DNA of 64,000 nt from Acidobacteriota bacterium. Lineage in GTDB: Bacteria; Acidobacteriota; Terriglobia; Acidiferrales; UBA7541. Below are positions 1 to 9,072 of this stretch, piece after piece. Numbering within the stretch: position 1 is the first letter of the stretch; every line of letters begins with the position of its first letter. The position numbers and the translations under genes were made by a program. The stretch covers positions 124,001 through 188,000 of the forward strand of contig JABCZJ010000002.1 in the NCBI GenBank assembly GCA_013289715.1. Reading direction: 5' to 3'. The notes below the pieces were generated by a model that worked only from the letters and a program-made list of their open reading frames with translations, was not told the DNA's origin and did no database searches.

Positions 1-1
1 C

Positions 2-310
2 AGCGCAGCAGGAAACAGTAGCGAAGCAGGGAAGAGCAACGAAGTCCGCGCCAAAGTCCCCGGCACGGTAGATCACTGGCTGGTGCAAACCGGCGTCACT
101 GTTTCGACAGGCCAGCCGATCCTAGCGCTAGCCCCCAACGAAAGCATGGCCTGGGAAGCCCTACGCGCGTTATTCCTCACAGGCCGCCAAGAAGATTTAC
201 CCTACGTAAACACGTTCATCCGCGGCGCAGACGGCATGTCTCCCCAAGTCGGAGCCCAAGCCCAAGCCACAGCCCGCGCTATCCACGACCGCCAGACTCC
301 GCGGCCGTGA
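2..310 (+). CDS. C-terminal part of a protein (truncated at window edge) with a biotinyl/lipoyl-like segment (KVPGTVDHWLVQTGVTVSTGQPILALAP) followed by a possible HEAT-like end
   Basis: Frame 2 is open from the window edge to the TGA at 310; lipoyl-like 'G.V..W.V..G..V..GQPI' pattern. Confidence 0.5.
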   Translation, partial: SAAGNSSEAGKSNEVRAKVPGTVDHWLVQTGVTVSTGQPILALAPNESMAWEALRALFLTGRQEDLPYVNTFIRGADGMSPQVGAQAQATARAIHDRQTPRP

Positions 311-492
311 ACGTCAATCTCGGCAACGCTAACCCCGGAACGCCACCCCCGGAGAACGCCCATCTCCCGATTGGCGTTTTGAACCCCGTCGCGCCAGCGC
401 TGTCGATTTTGAACTGGATTTTGGCGTTGTAGCGGCCGCCTGCTTTTTAGCGGGCGTTTTGACGTTGGATCCGGAATCCGCAAACTCCGGGG

Positions 493-1200
493 TCACTGCT
501 TGTACTGAATCACCGCCTTCCCATCGACAATCTTGATATCACTAATATCCGCCGGCAAACGCAACTTGTCCCGATTCTCCGGCGAAGCCATCATCTTCTC
601 CACCGCCGCATTCAAAGTAGACTGCGGCAAAGGCAGCGATCCCAACTTCCCACTAACCGGCTCAAATTTCATCATTCCATTCTCCGAGCTCAAGTGCCCA
701 TCCAGCTCCAAAGAAATATCCTTCCCATGAAAATCGAAAATCACATAAGCCTTTACCAGATCGCCCACCAGATCCACCTTCACATCCTTCACCGACGACT
801 GCACATCCTCCAGCGATCGCGGATCGCCCGCAGCCAAAGCCGCACTCGGATCATTCGCCGCATTGCCACCGCCATCCGCCGCCGGAACCACAGGCGCAGC
901 GCCCGAACCACTGCCGGAAACCGCGGTCGAACTCCCTCCCGGAGCCTCCGTCTGCAAACTCTGCGCCAGATAAGAATTCAATTCGCTGCGATCTAAAGCC
1001 ACCGATCCCGGCTGTCCCGCAGCCTTAGCCTGATCCGCCGCCGCAAATTTCTGCTCCGCCCGCGCTGCCGCACCAGGATCAAACGGAATCACTGGCGCCG
1101 GCGACTTGTGCAACACCAGCACAATCGTCAAAATCAAAGCCGCCAAACTGCTCCACGAAAGTACCTTGTAAATTATCCCCACCAGCTTCGCATCAGCCAT
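493..1200 (-). CDS. Hypothetical membrane-anchored protein with one N-terminal TM segment
   Basis: Long ORF (493..1254); internal ATG at 1200 gives MADAKLVGIIYKVLSWSSLAALILTIVLVL; spans a low-complexity Ala/Gly/Ser linker. Confidence 0.65.
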   Translation of the reverse strand: MADAKLVGIIYKVLSWSSLAALILTIVLVLHKSPAPVIPFDPGAAARAEQKFAAADQAKAAGQPGSVALDRSELNSYLAQSLQTEAPGGSSTAVSGSGSGAAPVVPAADGGGNAANDPSAALAAGDPRSLEDVQSSVKDVKVDLVGDLVKAYVIFDFHGKDISLELDGHLSSENGMMKFEPVSGKLGSLPLPQSTLNAAVEKMMASPENRDKLRLPADISDIKIVDGKAVIQYKQ

Positions 1201-1387
1201 AAGCCATGCTCCTATGCCGCAATAGCGCGCGAATGAATGCAGAAATGCCAGCATAGCAGCCAGGAAGGGAACCAGAGGATTACAGGCAAGCAGCAGTGCT
1301 CAATCACCCATTGAACCAAAGTACAGCCCACGCCCGGCAACGCCAATCTCCCGATCGGGGGACGTGGCACTCGCCAAAAAACAACAT

Positions 1388-1467
1388 GTCATCCCGAACG
1401 TAGTCCTGCGCTTTTTCCTTCCCGCCGTAGATTGGCGGGCGCGCGACGGACAGAGGGATCTGCTTTT
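1388..1467. repeat. Interspersed repeat family A copy 1 (GTCATCCCGAACG...CCCGCCG..GGCGGGC...GGGATCTGCTTTT)
   Basis: Direct similarity to 6901..6981, 7867..7946 and 9073..9151. Confidence 0.85.
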
Positions 1468-1486
1468 CGTGCCACGGCCACGCCGC

Positions 1487-2071
1487 TCACCTTTTCTGTG
1501 CAAAATATTTCGCGTAATACAAAATCCCCGCCACCGTCTTCCCGTCCCGTATCTTCCCCCGCCGCATCCACTGCTCTACCTCATGCAACGAAAAAATCCG
1601 CTGCTCGATCCTCTCGTCCGGCTCCGGATTCGCCGCCCCCTTCTTCAACCCAGTAGCCAAAAAAATCGCCATGTTCTCACGTAAAAACCCTGGACTAGGA
1701 AACAAATCCACCAGCAGGCGCATCGACCGCGCCGTATACCCAGTCTCCTCCTGCAATTCCCGCCGCGCCCCCGAAACAAAACTCTCGTCGCCATCCCGCC
1801 GCCCCGCCACCAATTCCCACAAATACTGCTGCACGCTATGCCGATACTGCCGGATCAACACAATGCGCCCGTCAGGCAGCACAGGCAGCACGACCACCGA
1901 CCCCGGATGCACAATAATGTCCCGCGTAGCCTCCAGGCCGCTTGGCTCAATCACTTTCTCCCGCTGCACATCAAACACCCGCGTATGCAAAACCAACTCG
2001 CTGCTCAAAACTTTCGCCGTAGAAGTTTTCTTCGCCACAATCGCTCCCGTAACTCCCAACTCGACAAACAT
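1487..2071 (-). CDS. NUDIX hydrolase (ADP-ribose pyrophosphatase-like)
   Basis: Nudix box-like GARRELQEETGYTARSMRLL; upstream part of the track ORF is repeat-derived, so the start is placed at the ATG at 2071. Confidence 0.85.
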   Translation of the reverse strand: MFVELGVTGAIVAKKTSTAKVLSSELVLHTRVFDVQREKVIEPSGLEATRDIIVHPGSVVVLPVLPDGRIVLIRQYRHSVQQYLWELVAGRRDGDESFVSGARRELQEETGYTARSMRLLVDLFPSPGFLRENMAIFLATGLKKGAANPEPDERIEQRIFSLHEVEQWMRRGKIRDGKTVAGILYYAKYFAQKR

Positions 2072-2154
2072 ACTAACCCACCTGACGATGCGAAAAGCAT
2101 CGTCATCCCGAGGGCGGCGCCTTTGCCTCAAGCCGGCCGAAGGAGCTCTCGGGC

Positions 2155-2212
2155 TTTCTCTGTGTCGTCCGCTTTTCCTCTTGGCTCTCTGTGTTGAATC
2201 TTTTGACTTGCG
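2155..2212. repeat. Repeat family B, short copy (TTTCTCTGTG...CTCTGTGTTGAATCTTTTGACTT)
   Basis: Shares the 3' half with the copies at 17268, 23163 and 34278. Confidence 0.65.
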
Positions 2213-2289
2213 CACAATCAATCGAACAAACGCTTCCCTGATTTGTTGCCGCCCCCACCCCCGTTGCATATACTGACTACGGCAAACCC

Positions 2290-3075
2290 ATGCCCATCAA
2301 TACAGTCATAGTCGACGACGAGCGCCCAGCCCGCGACGAACTCCTCTATCTCCTAAAAGGTTTTCCCGAAGTAAACGTAGTAGCCCTGGGAAAGAACGGC
2401 CTGGAAGCCGTCACGCTGATCAAAGAACACGAACCCGACCTGGTCTTCCTCGACGTGCAAATGCCCGGCCTGGACGGCTTCGGCGTAATCAAGAAACTCC
2501 TGGAGCGCAAACTCCGCGTCCCACAGATCGTTTTCGCCACCGCCTTCGACAACTACGCCATCCAGGCCTTCGACGTAAACGCGGTTGACTACGTCCTGAA
2601 GCCCTTCGACAAAGCCCGCATAGCTAAAGCCCTGCAACGCGCCAAAAAAATGGTCGACGCGCACACCTCCCCAGTCGAACGCCTCGAAACGCTAATGGGC
2701 CAGCTCACCGCGCCCACCACCGCCGCGAAATCCGCGCAACCAGTCAAGCTTCTCGTGAAATCGCAAGAACGCATGTTCCTCGTCGACGCCGACGACATGA
2801 TCTATGCTTCGATCCAGGACGGCACCATCACAATTTTCACGCGCGACTTCGAAGGCGTCTCCAATTACCGCACCATCGAGGAGCTTTCCGCCTCTCTCGA
2901 CGCCGATCGCTTCTGGCGCGCGCACCGCTCTTACCTCGTCAACATCAATCACATCAAGGAAGTCGTGCCCTGGTTCAAGTCCAGCTACATTCTGAAAATG
3001 AACGACAAGCGCGCCAGCGAAATTCCCGTCTCGCGCGCCCAAACCAGACGCCTGCGCGAGCTTTTGAAGCTTTAG
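2290..3075 (+). CDS. LytTR-family response regulator
   Basis: REC motifs (IVDDERPARDEL, LVFLDVQMPGLDGF, FATAFDNYAIQAFDVNAVDYVLKPF) and C-terminal LytTR (FWRAHRSYLVNINHIKEV). Confidence 0.92.
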   Translation: MPINTVIVDDERPARDELLYLLKGFPEVNVVALGKNGLEAVTLIKEHEPDLVFLDVQMPGLDGFGVIKKLLERKLRVPQIVFATAFDNYAIQAFDVNAVDYVLKPFDKARIAKALQRAKKMVDAHTSPVERLETLMGQLTAPTTAAKSAQPVKLLVKSQERMFLVDADDMIYASIQDGTITIFTRDFEGVSNYRTIEELSASLDADRFWRAHRSYLVNINHIKEVVPWFKSSYILKMNDKRASEIPVSRAQTRRLRELLKL

Positions 3076-3104
3076 TGGCCTTTGCGTGAATGGCGGAAAC
3101 GGAA

Positions 3105-3171
3105 GGGCGGCGCTTCAGCCCCGCCGTAAAACCGCGCAATCGAAAGGGGCTTTAGCCCCTGAAGCCCGGGG
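3105..3171. repeat. Repeat family F copy 1 (GGGCGGCGCTTCAGCCC...AAAGGGGCTTTAGCCCCTGAAGCCC), hairpin-forming
   Basis: Near match to 13898..13961; AGGGGCTTTAGCCCCT inverted repeat. Confidence 0.7.
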
Positions 3172-3267
3172 TTCCCATCGCGGCTGACTGTTTATGAGAC
3201 GGGTTCCAACAGCCTCGAAGCAAGCCCGGCGGCTCGGCCGCCGCATCATAATTTTTCAGGGGGCAGC

Positions 3268-3699
3268 ATGCCACGCACGAATCACATTCCATATCTCACA
3301 GCCGCAGCCTGCATCGTCTCGATCTCAATCTTGCTCCTCACACGGGCCATGCCAATCCAAGCAAGCGCTCAGGCTTCCGCCAAAGCACCGGCCCCAGCCC
3401 ACGCCCCAGCGAGCACCGGCTCCATCTCCGGCAACGTCTCCGATCATCAAGGCTCCCCCCTAGCCGGCGCACAAGTCACCCTGACCAAACTCACCACCAA
3501 AGAATCCAGCAACGGTTCGACCGACGGCACCGGCGCCTACAGCTTCGAAGCCCTGAAACCCGGCCACTATACATTGGTCTTCGAATCCAAAGGCCTAGTA
3601 GCAAAAACGCAATCCGTCGAAGTAAAAGCCGGCAAGAAATCAAAAGTAAGCGAGCGCCTAAAGCCCCCCGAACTCCAAAAGAAAACCAACGTCGAATAA
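3268..3699 (+). CDS. Secreted protein with carboxypeptidase-regulatory-like (CarboxypepD_reg) domain
   Basis: Signal peptide; GSISGNVSDHQGSPLAGAQVTLTKLTT...GTGAYSFEALKPGHYTLVFE. Confidence 0.8.
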   Translation: MPRTNHIPYLTAAACIVSISILLLTRAMPIQASAQASAKAPAPAHAPASTGSISGNVSDHQGSPLAGAQVTLTKLTTKESSNGSTDGTGAYSFEALKPGHYTLVFESKGLVAKTQSVEVKAGKKSKVSERLKPPELQKKTNVE

Positions 3700-3725
3700 C
3701 ACGAGCGGCGCAAGCTTTTGACGTT

Positions 3726-3772
3726 GTAGCGGCCGCCTGCTTTTGCTTTTTAGGCGGGCGTCCTTGACGTTG
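3726..3772. repeat. Repeat family C (TTGTAGCGGCCGCCTG..TTTTTAGGCGGGCGT)
   Basis: Same hairpin module at 429..462, 8961..9003 and 37982..38025. Confidence 0.75.
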
Positions 3773-3864
3773 GTTTTCTCTGTGCCCTCTGCGCTCCGCC
3801 CTCTGCGTTCATCAGTGGTGCCTTTGGCCTCCGCACTGTGCTAGCATCGCTCCTACACCTCGCG

Positions 3865-5118
3865 ATGGATTTTTCACTCAGCAGCGACCAAATCCTAATC
3901 CGCGACACCGTCCGCCAATTCATGGAGACGGAAATGCGCCCCATTCTCCGCGAATACGAGCGCCAGGAGAAATTCCCTGCGGAACAGCTAAAGAAACTAG
4001 GCGAACTAGGCTGCTGCGCCATGCTGGTCCCCGAAGCATGGGGCGGTGCTGGCACAGACACGGTCAGCTACGCCCTAATGCTGGAAGAAGTCGCTCGCAT
4101 CGACGCCTCTACCGCCGTAGCCCTAAGCGTCACCAATTCCGTAGTAACCGTCCCGCTCTGGAAATCCGGCAGCGAGCAGCAAAAGAAAAAATATCTCTCC
4201 CGGCTCTCGCGCGGAGAAATTCTCGGCGCCTTCTGCCTCACCGAACCGCAAGCCGGCTCCGACGCCGCCGGCATCCAAACCCGCGCCGTCCGCGATGGCA
4301 ACCACTACATCCTAAACGGCACCAAAGCCTGGGTCACCAACGGCGGAGTCTCCGGCCTCTACATCATCTTCGCGAAAACCGATCCCGCAGCCGGCAGCCG
4401 CGGCTTCACCGCCTTCCTCGTCGAACCCGATTTTCCCGGCTTCCGCATCAGCCGCTACGAAGATAAAATGGGTCTGCGCCTGTCGCGCTCCGCGGAAATT
4501 TCGCTGCAGGATTGCCGCGTGCCGGCAGAAAATCGTCTGGGCGCAGAAGGTCAAGGTCTCCGCATTGCCCTGGAATCGCTCGACGGCGGCCGCATAGGCA
4601 TCGCCGCGCAATCCGTAGGCGTCGGTCAGGGCGCGCTAGAAGCCGCCACGCGCTACGCCAAACAAAGAAAAACGTTCGGCCACCCGATCGCCGAATATCA
4701 AGCCATTCAATGGATGCTGGCCGACATGGAAACCGAAGTCTCCGCCGCCCGCGCCCTGACGCACTACGCGGCATGGCAACGTGATAAGGACCTGCGAGAT
4801 CAGGAAGCACGCGGAAGGGAACTGGGCGCCACACAAGAGGGCCCAAGCGACGCAGCTGACGCGCAAGCGAGCCTGCCCGAAGCGCGCGATGCCGCATCGC
4901 GCCGAGCGCGCGGCTCGAGCGCCTCTCGCGCCAAGCTATACGCCAGCGAAATGGCCAACCGCGTAGCCTACAAAGCCGTTCAAGTCCACGGCAGCAGCGG
5001 CTATTCGCGCGAAACGGATGTCGAGCGCTACTATCGCGACGCCCGCGTCCTAACAATTTACGAAGGCACCAGCGAAATGCAGCGCCTGGTAATCGCCCGC
5101 GACCTTCTGCGGCACTGA
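3865..5118 (+). CDS. Acyl-CoA dehydrogenase
   Basis: FCLTEPQAGSDAAGI, KAWVTNGGVSGLYIIFAKT, YQAIQWMLADM, VHGSSGYSRETDVERYYRDARVLTIYEGTSEMQRLVIAR; ATG at 3865 gives MDFSLSSDQ. Confidence 0.93.
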   Translation: MDFSLSSDQILIRDTVRQFMETEMRPILREYERQEKFPAEQLKKLGELGCCAMLVPEAWGGAGTDTVSYALMLEEVARIDASTAVALSVTNSVVTVPLWKSGSEQQKKKYLSRLSRGEILGAFCLTEPQAGSDAAGIQTRAVRDGNHYILNGTKAWVTNGGVSGLYIIFAKTDPAAGSRGFTAFLVEPDFPGFRISRYEDKMGLRLSRSAEISLQDCRVPAENRLGAEGQGLRIALESLDGGRIGIAAQSVGVGQGALEAATRYAKQRKTFGHPIAEYQAIQWMLADMETEVSAARALTHYAAWQRDKDLRDQEARGRELGATQEGPSDAADAQASLPEARDAASRRARGSSASRAKLYASEMANRVAYKAVQVHGSSGYSRETDVERYYRDARVLTIYEGTSEMQRLVIARDLLRH

Positions 5119-5194
5119 CAGCCGTGCTCCGCAGTTGATTTTGTAGCAGCCGCCTTCAGGCGGGCGCCTTTGACCTTGGTGTTGATGTCGCTTT

Positions 5195-5242
5195 TGTAGC
5201 GGCCGGTTCCGTTTCATCGAACCGGGCAGCGGTTGCCGTTGG
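5195..5242. repeat. Repeat family D (TGTAGCGGCCGGTTCCGTTTCATCGAACCGGGCAGC)
   Basis: Near-identical to 25535..25586; CCGGTTC...GAACCGG hairpin. Confidence 0.75.
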
Positions 5243-5357
5243 TGCTGCGTCTGTAGCGTCGGCCTGTTAGCCCGCAGGGTAGGCGGGCGGATGAGAGCTA
5301 AATTCGCCGAGCCCGAAACGCGAGCACCAAGCCCGAACCTAGGAGATCGATCTAATC

Positions 5358-6608
5358 TTGTCTAAACAGAAACGAGTCCTCAGCGGCATGCGCCCCACCG
5401 GCCGCCTCCACCTAGGCCATTTCTTCGGCGCCCTTGCCAACTGGCTAAAACTCCAGCAAGAATACGACTGCTACTTCTTCGTAGCCGACTGGCACGCGCT
5501 AACCACGCATTACGAAGACACTTCCTCGATCGCCGAAAACACCCTGCAAGTAGCCATGGACTGGCTAGCCGTAGGCCTCGACCCCCAAAAATCCACGCTC
5601 TTCGTGCAGTCCCAGGTCCTGGAACACGCCGAGCTCCACGTTCTCCTCTCCATGATCACCCCGCTAAGCTGGCTAGAACGCGTCCCCACCTACAAAGAAC
5701 AAATCGAAAATCTAAAAGGACGCGACCTAGGCACCTACGGCTTCCTGGGCTACCCCCTCCTCCAATCCGCCGACATCGTAATGTACGGAGAACCGATGCA
5801 AGACCTGCTCGTGCCGGTTGGCGAAGACCAAGCCCCTCACGTCGAACTTACCCGCGAAATCGTGCGCGCCTTCAATTTTACATTTGGTTTCACGGTGAAG
5901 ATTCCAAGCGATACCGAGACTCGAAACCGGATTCGCCAACAACTCCCTGAAACAGACGTTGCATTACCCAAAACGCCGCCGTTCGCGCAGCAGGCATTCG
6001 ACGATCATTCGCGCCGTGACTTTCGCGAGGCTGCGCGAAAAGCTATGACCGAATGGGGCTACGATAACTTTCGTGAGAAGATGGGCGCGAACGCCAAGTT
6101 CTTCACGCTGACCTCTGTTCTGCAGGAACCCGCATACATCGCAACCGAAACCCCCCGCCTCCCAGGCCTAGACGGCCGCCGCATGGCCAAGTCCTACGGC
6201 AACGCCATCTGGCTAACCGATCCCCCCGATGAAATCCGCACCAAAACACGCAACATGCTCACCGACCCGCAGCGCGTCCGCCGCACCGACCCCGGTCGCC
6301 CCGAAATCTGCCCAGTCTTCGCGTATCACAAATTATTCTCCCCACCCGAGACTGTCGCGCGCATTGACCACGACTGCCGCTCCGCCGCCATCGGCTGCGT
6401 AGACTGCAAGAAAGAGATGGCCGAAAACCTGGTGAAGTGGATCGAGCCCATCCAGGCACGCCGCAAACAATTTGAGGCCAATCCACAGCAAGTTTGGGAT
6501 ATCCTCGACACCGGCTCGAAGCAAGCCCAGAAGGTCGCGCGCAAAACCATGAAGCGTGTGCGCAACGCGATCTTCCAATGGGACGAAGCGCGCCAGCAGA
6601 AGGCCTAA
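5358..6608 (+). CDS. trpS: Tryptophanyl-tRNA synthetase, with an insertion and an Fe-S type Cys motif
   Basis: SGMRPTGRLHLGHFFGAL (HIGH region), LLVPVGEDQAPHVELTREI, LPGLDGRRMAKSYGNAIWL (KMSKS region). Confidence 0.95.
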   Translation: MSKQKRVLSGMRPTGRLHLGHFFGALANWLKLQQEYDCYFFVADWHALTTHYEDTSSIAENTLQVAMDWLAVGLDPQKSTLFVQSQVLEHAELHVLLSMITPLSWLERVPTYKEQIENLKGRDLGTYGFLGYPLLQSADIVMYGEPMQDLLVPVGEDQAPHVELTREIVRAFNFTFGFTVKIPSDTETRNRIRQQLPETDVALPKTPPFAQQAFDDHSRRDFREAARKAMTEWGYDNFREKMGANAKFFTLTSVLQEPAYIATETPRLPGLDGRRMAKSYGNAIWLTDPPDEIRTKTRNMLTDPQRVRRTDPGRPEICPVFAYHKLFSPPETVARIDHDCRSAAIGCVDCKKEMAENLVKWIEPIQARRKQFEANPQQVWDILDTGSKQAQKVARKTMKRVRNAIFQWDEARQQKA

Positions 6609-6618
6609 GGCTTCACCG

Positions 6619-6879
6619 ATGGATGGCTTTGCATCCCTGCAAGGGCCTGTGGAGAAAGTGGACGGAAATCTCGTCCTGCGAATTCCGCTCGCTGCCGGCG
6701 GTGAAGAATTTGTTGAATGTTCTCGCGGAGTTTCGGAAATAAAGGATGGTTACCTGGTTATCGAGATCAAAGAGTGGCTTGCAGGTGTGTTGCGGATCGA
6801 ACAGGGTGATCTCGTCTCAGTGAACAACGCCGACGGCAAACTCAACATCACACCCGTCAATCCGCGGCCAGTTCAATGA
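6619..6879 (+). CDS. Small conserved-looking hypothetical protein between trpS and scpA
   Basis: 86-aa ORF starting MDGFASLQGPVEKVDGNLVLRIPL; same strand as its neighbours. Confidence 0.6.
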   Translation: MDGFASLQGPVEKVDGNLVLRIPLAAGGEEFVECSRGVSEIKDGYLVIEIKEWLAGVLRIEQGDLVSVNNADGKLNITPVNPRPVQ

Positions 6880-6900
6880 GATGGGGACAGGGCAAACACT

Positions 6901-6981
6901 GTCATCCCGAACGGAGCCGCGCGCTTTTTCTTTTCCCGCCGCAGTTTGGCGGGCGCGCGACGCAGAGAGGGATCTGCTTTT
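6901..6981. repeat. Repeat family A copy 2
   Basis: GTCATCCCGAACGGAGCCGCGCGCTTTTTCTTTTCCCGCCGCAGTTTGGCGGGCGCGCGACGCAGAGAGGGATCTGCTTTT. Confidence 0.85.
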
Positions 6982-7053
6982 CGCTTTTGCAGTTCGCTTT
7001 TGTGCATCGCGAATGTCCATCCCTGAAGCACTAGCAGGAGGCTGACGCACAGA

Positions 7054-7827
7054 ATGGCATCACCCTATCGCATCAATCTACCATCGTACGAAGGCCCGCT
7101 CGATCTCTTGCTCGATCTAATCCGCAAGCAGGAGATGGACATCCACAACATCCCCATCGCTAAAATCACCGAGCAATATCTCGATTATCTCCACCAACTC
7201 GAAAAACTAGACATAGACGTCTCCGCCGACTTCATCTACATGGCCGCCACCCTGATCCACATCAAATCCAAAATGCTCCTGCCGGTAGACCCGCTCCTAG
7301 CCGCCGAAGAGCAAGACCCGCGCGACGAACTGGTCCACCGCCTGCTCGAACACGAAAAATTCAAGAATGCTGCCCAGCTCCTCTACCAAAAACAACAAGT
7401 CGAAGCGAACGTCTGGTCGCATCCCGACAAATCCCTATACGGCGGCGACGAAGTCCAGGGCGAGCTAGTCGTCTCGTTGGTAGATCTGGTCAAAACATTC
7501 CAGCAAGTCTTAGAACGCCGCAAAGAAGTCCCGCAATTCGGCCTGCGCCACGACACCGTCTCCATCGCGCAAATGATGGACCGTCTCCGCCAGCGCCTGG
7601 TAGTCACAGACGATCCCGTCTCCCTAATCGAATTCTTCGAAACCTGCGAAACCCGGAACGCGATGATAGTCGCCCTGCTAGCCGTCCTCGAAATGGTTCG
7701 TATGCAAGCGGTCCTGCTAGTGCAATCCGATCTGTTCGAAGACATCCGCCTCCGCAAACACAAGATGTTCGACGCAGTCTTCGCCGGCCCCGACGCCATG
7801 TCCCAAATCGAGGAGCAATACCTGTGA
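7054..7827 (+). CDS. scpA: Segregation and condensation protein A
   Basis: YEGPLDLLLDLIRKQEMDIHNIPIAKITEQYLDYL, AATLIHIKSKMLLP. Confidence 0.93.
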   Translation: MASPYRINLPSYEGPLDLLLDLIRKQEMDIHNIPIAKITEQYLDYLHQLEKLDIDVSADFIYMAATLIHIKSKMLLPVDPLLAAEEQDPRDELVHRLLEHEKFKNAAQLLYQKQQVEANVWSHPDKSLYGGDEVQGELVVSLVDLVKTFQQVLERRKEVPQFGLRHDTVSIAQMMDRLRQRLVVTDDPVSLIEFFETCETRNAMIVALLAVLEMVRMQAVLLVQSDLFEDIRLRKHKMFDAVFAGPDAMSQIEEQYL

Positions 7828-7866
7828 CGGCATCCCCAGCAAGGTTCGATACCCTGACGTACGACT

Positions 7867-7946
7867 GTCATCCCGAACGGAGTCCCGCGCCTTTTCCGTC
7901 CCGCCGCAATCCGGCGGGCGCGGGACGCAGAGAAGGATCTGCTTTT
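7867..7946. repeat. Repeat family A copy 3
   Basis: GTCATCCCGAACGGAGTCCCGCGCC...GGATCTGCTTTT. Confidence 0.85.
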
Positions 7947-7984
7947 GCCGTAGCCGCCGCACCACCAGCTCCAAGGGGAAACGC

Positions 7985-8827
7985 ATGACGCCACAAGAAA
8001 TCCAAGCCTCGCTAGAAGCCATCATCTACGCCGCCGACGAGCCCGCCACGCTCGACCAAATCTCCAAAGCCCTCGGCATCGAAAAACCCGAAGCCCGCGC
8101 CGCCCTCGAACAGCTCACCGCCGCCTACCAAACCGAAGACCGCGGGATCGAAGTCCGCAAAGTCGCCGGCGGCTGGAAGTTCTACACCAAAGCCCAGCAT
8201 CACGACGTAGTCCGCAAATTCATCAAGAGCCTGCAACCGCCGCTTCGCCTCACGATGCCCGCGCTGGAAACCCTAGCCGTGATCGCCTACAAACAACCAG
8301 TCACAGTCCCCGAAATCAACGAAATCCGCGGCGTCCACGTAGGCGGCGTAATCAAAACGCTCTTGGAAAAGCGCCTAATCACCACCGCAGGACGCAAAGA
8401 AGTCATCGGCCGCCCTATCCTCTATCGCACCTCCAAACAGTTCATGATGCGCTTTGGCCTCTCCGACCTAGACGAACTCCCCAGCCTGAAAGAATTCGAA
8501 GCTCTAGCCCAAGCCGCCCTAGGCTCCGACGAAGGCATAGCCGAACCCGAAGAATCCGCAGCCATCGCCGAAGAAGTTGTCGATGCAGAAATCGTCAACG
8601 TAGAAGTAGTCGCCGAAGCCGGAGCCGGACCCGCACTCAGCGATGACCTGTCCGACGACGCTGTCTCGGAAGTCCAAACCGTGACCGAGAGCGCCAAAGA
8701 CTCCATCTCCAACGCGCCGCCAGAACCGGAAGCGCCCGCGACCAGCACCACCGATGACGCCGACAAGTCCCGCGCCGCCGCGGCTTCAGCAGTCTCCGGC
8801 AACCGCTCACCTGAATCCGAGCGCTAG
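7985..8827 (+). CDS. scpB: Segregation and condensation protein B with acidic C-terminal tail
   Basis: LETLAVIAYKQPVTVPEINEIRGVHVGGVIKTLLEKRLI; adjacent to scpA. Confidence 0.93.
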   Translation: MTPQEIQASLEAIIYAADEPATLDQISKALGIEKPEARAALEQLTAAYQTEDRGIEVRKVAGGWKFYTKAQHHDVVRKFIKSLQPPLRLTMPALETLAVIAYKQPVTVPEINEIRGVHVGGVIKTLLEKRLITTAGRKEVIGRPILYRTSKQFMMRFGLSDLDELPSLKEFEALAQAALGSDEGIAEPEESAAIAEEVVDAEIVNVEVVAEAGAGPALSDDLSDDAVSEVQTVTESAKDSISNAPPEPEAPATSTTDDADKSRAAAASAVSGNRSPESER

Positions 8828-8960
8828 TCGCCCTTCAAGCTCGCTCTCCGCCGGCGTATTGCAGTTGACGTTGTCACGGCCAGCTTCAACTGGGCGCCTT
8901 TGATTTCGTTTTTGCCCTGGGATTTGCCTCTGCTCTTGACGTGGTCCTTGACTTGGCCTT

Positions 8961-9003
8961 TGTAGCGGCCGCCTGTTTTTTAGGCGGGCGTCGTTGCCGT
9001 TGG
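8961..9003. repeat. Repeat family C copy
   Basis: TGTAGCGGCCGCCTGTTTTTTAGGCGGGCGTCGTTGCCGTTGG. Confidence 0.75.
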
Positions 9004-9072
9004 TTTCTCTGCGTTCCCTGCGCCTCGGCGGTAATCCTTCGCCGTTGCTTAACAGAAGGAAAGTTGCGCGCG

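Noticed and set aside
1300-1571. Minus-strand ORFs with SRSL(C/S)(P/A)SRARQ.(T)AAGRKKRRT.FGMT motifs (also at 6817, 7383, 8807)
   Set aside because: The recurring peptide comes from translating the ~80-bp intergenic repeat family A, not from a real protein family
4038-4466. Long alternative-frame and antisense ORFs overlapping well-supported genes (also 9382-9903, 13160-13498, 17440-18543, 26552-27115, 31106-31951 and many others)
   Set aside because: High-GC sequence gives long spurious frames; compositions are Arg/His/Pro/Ser-rich and the overlapping genes have strong family motifs
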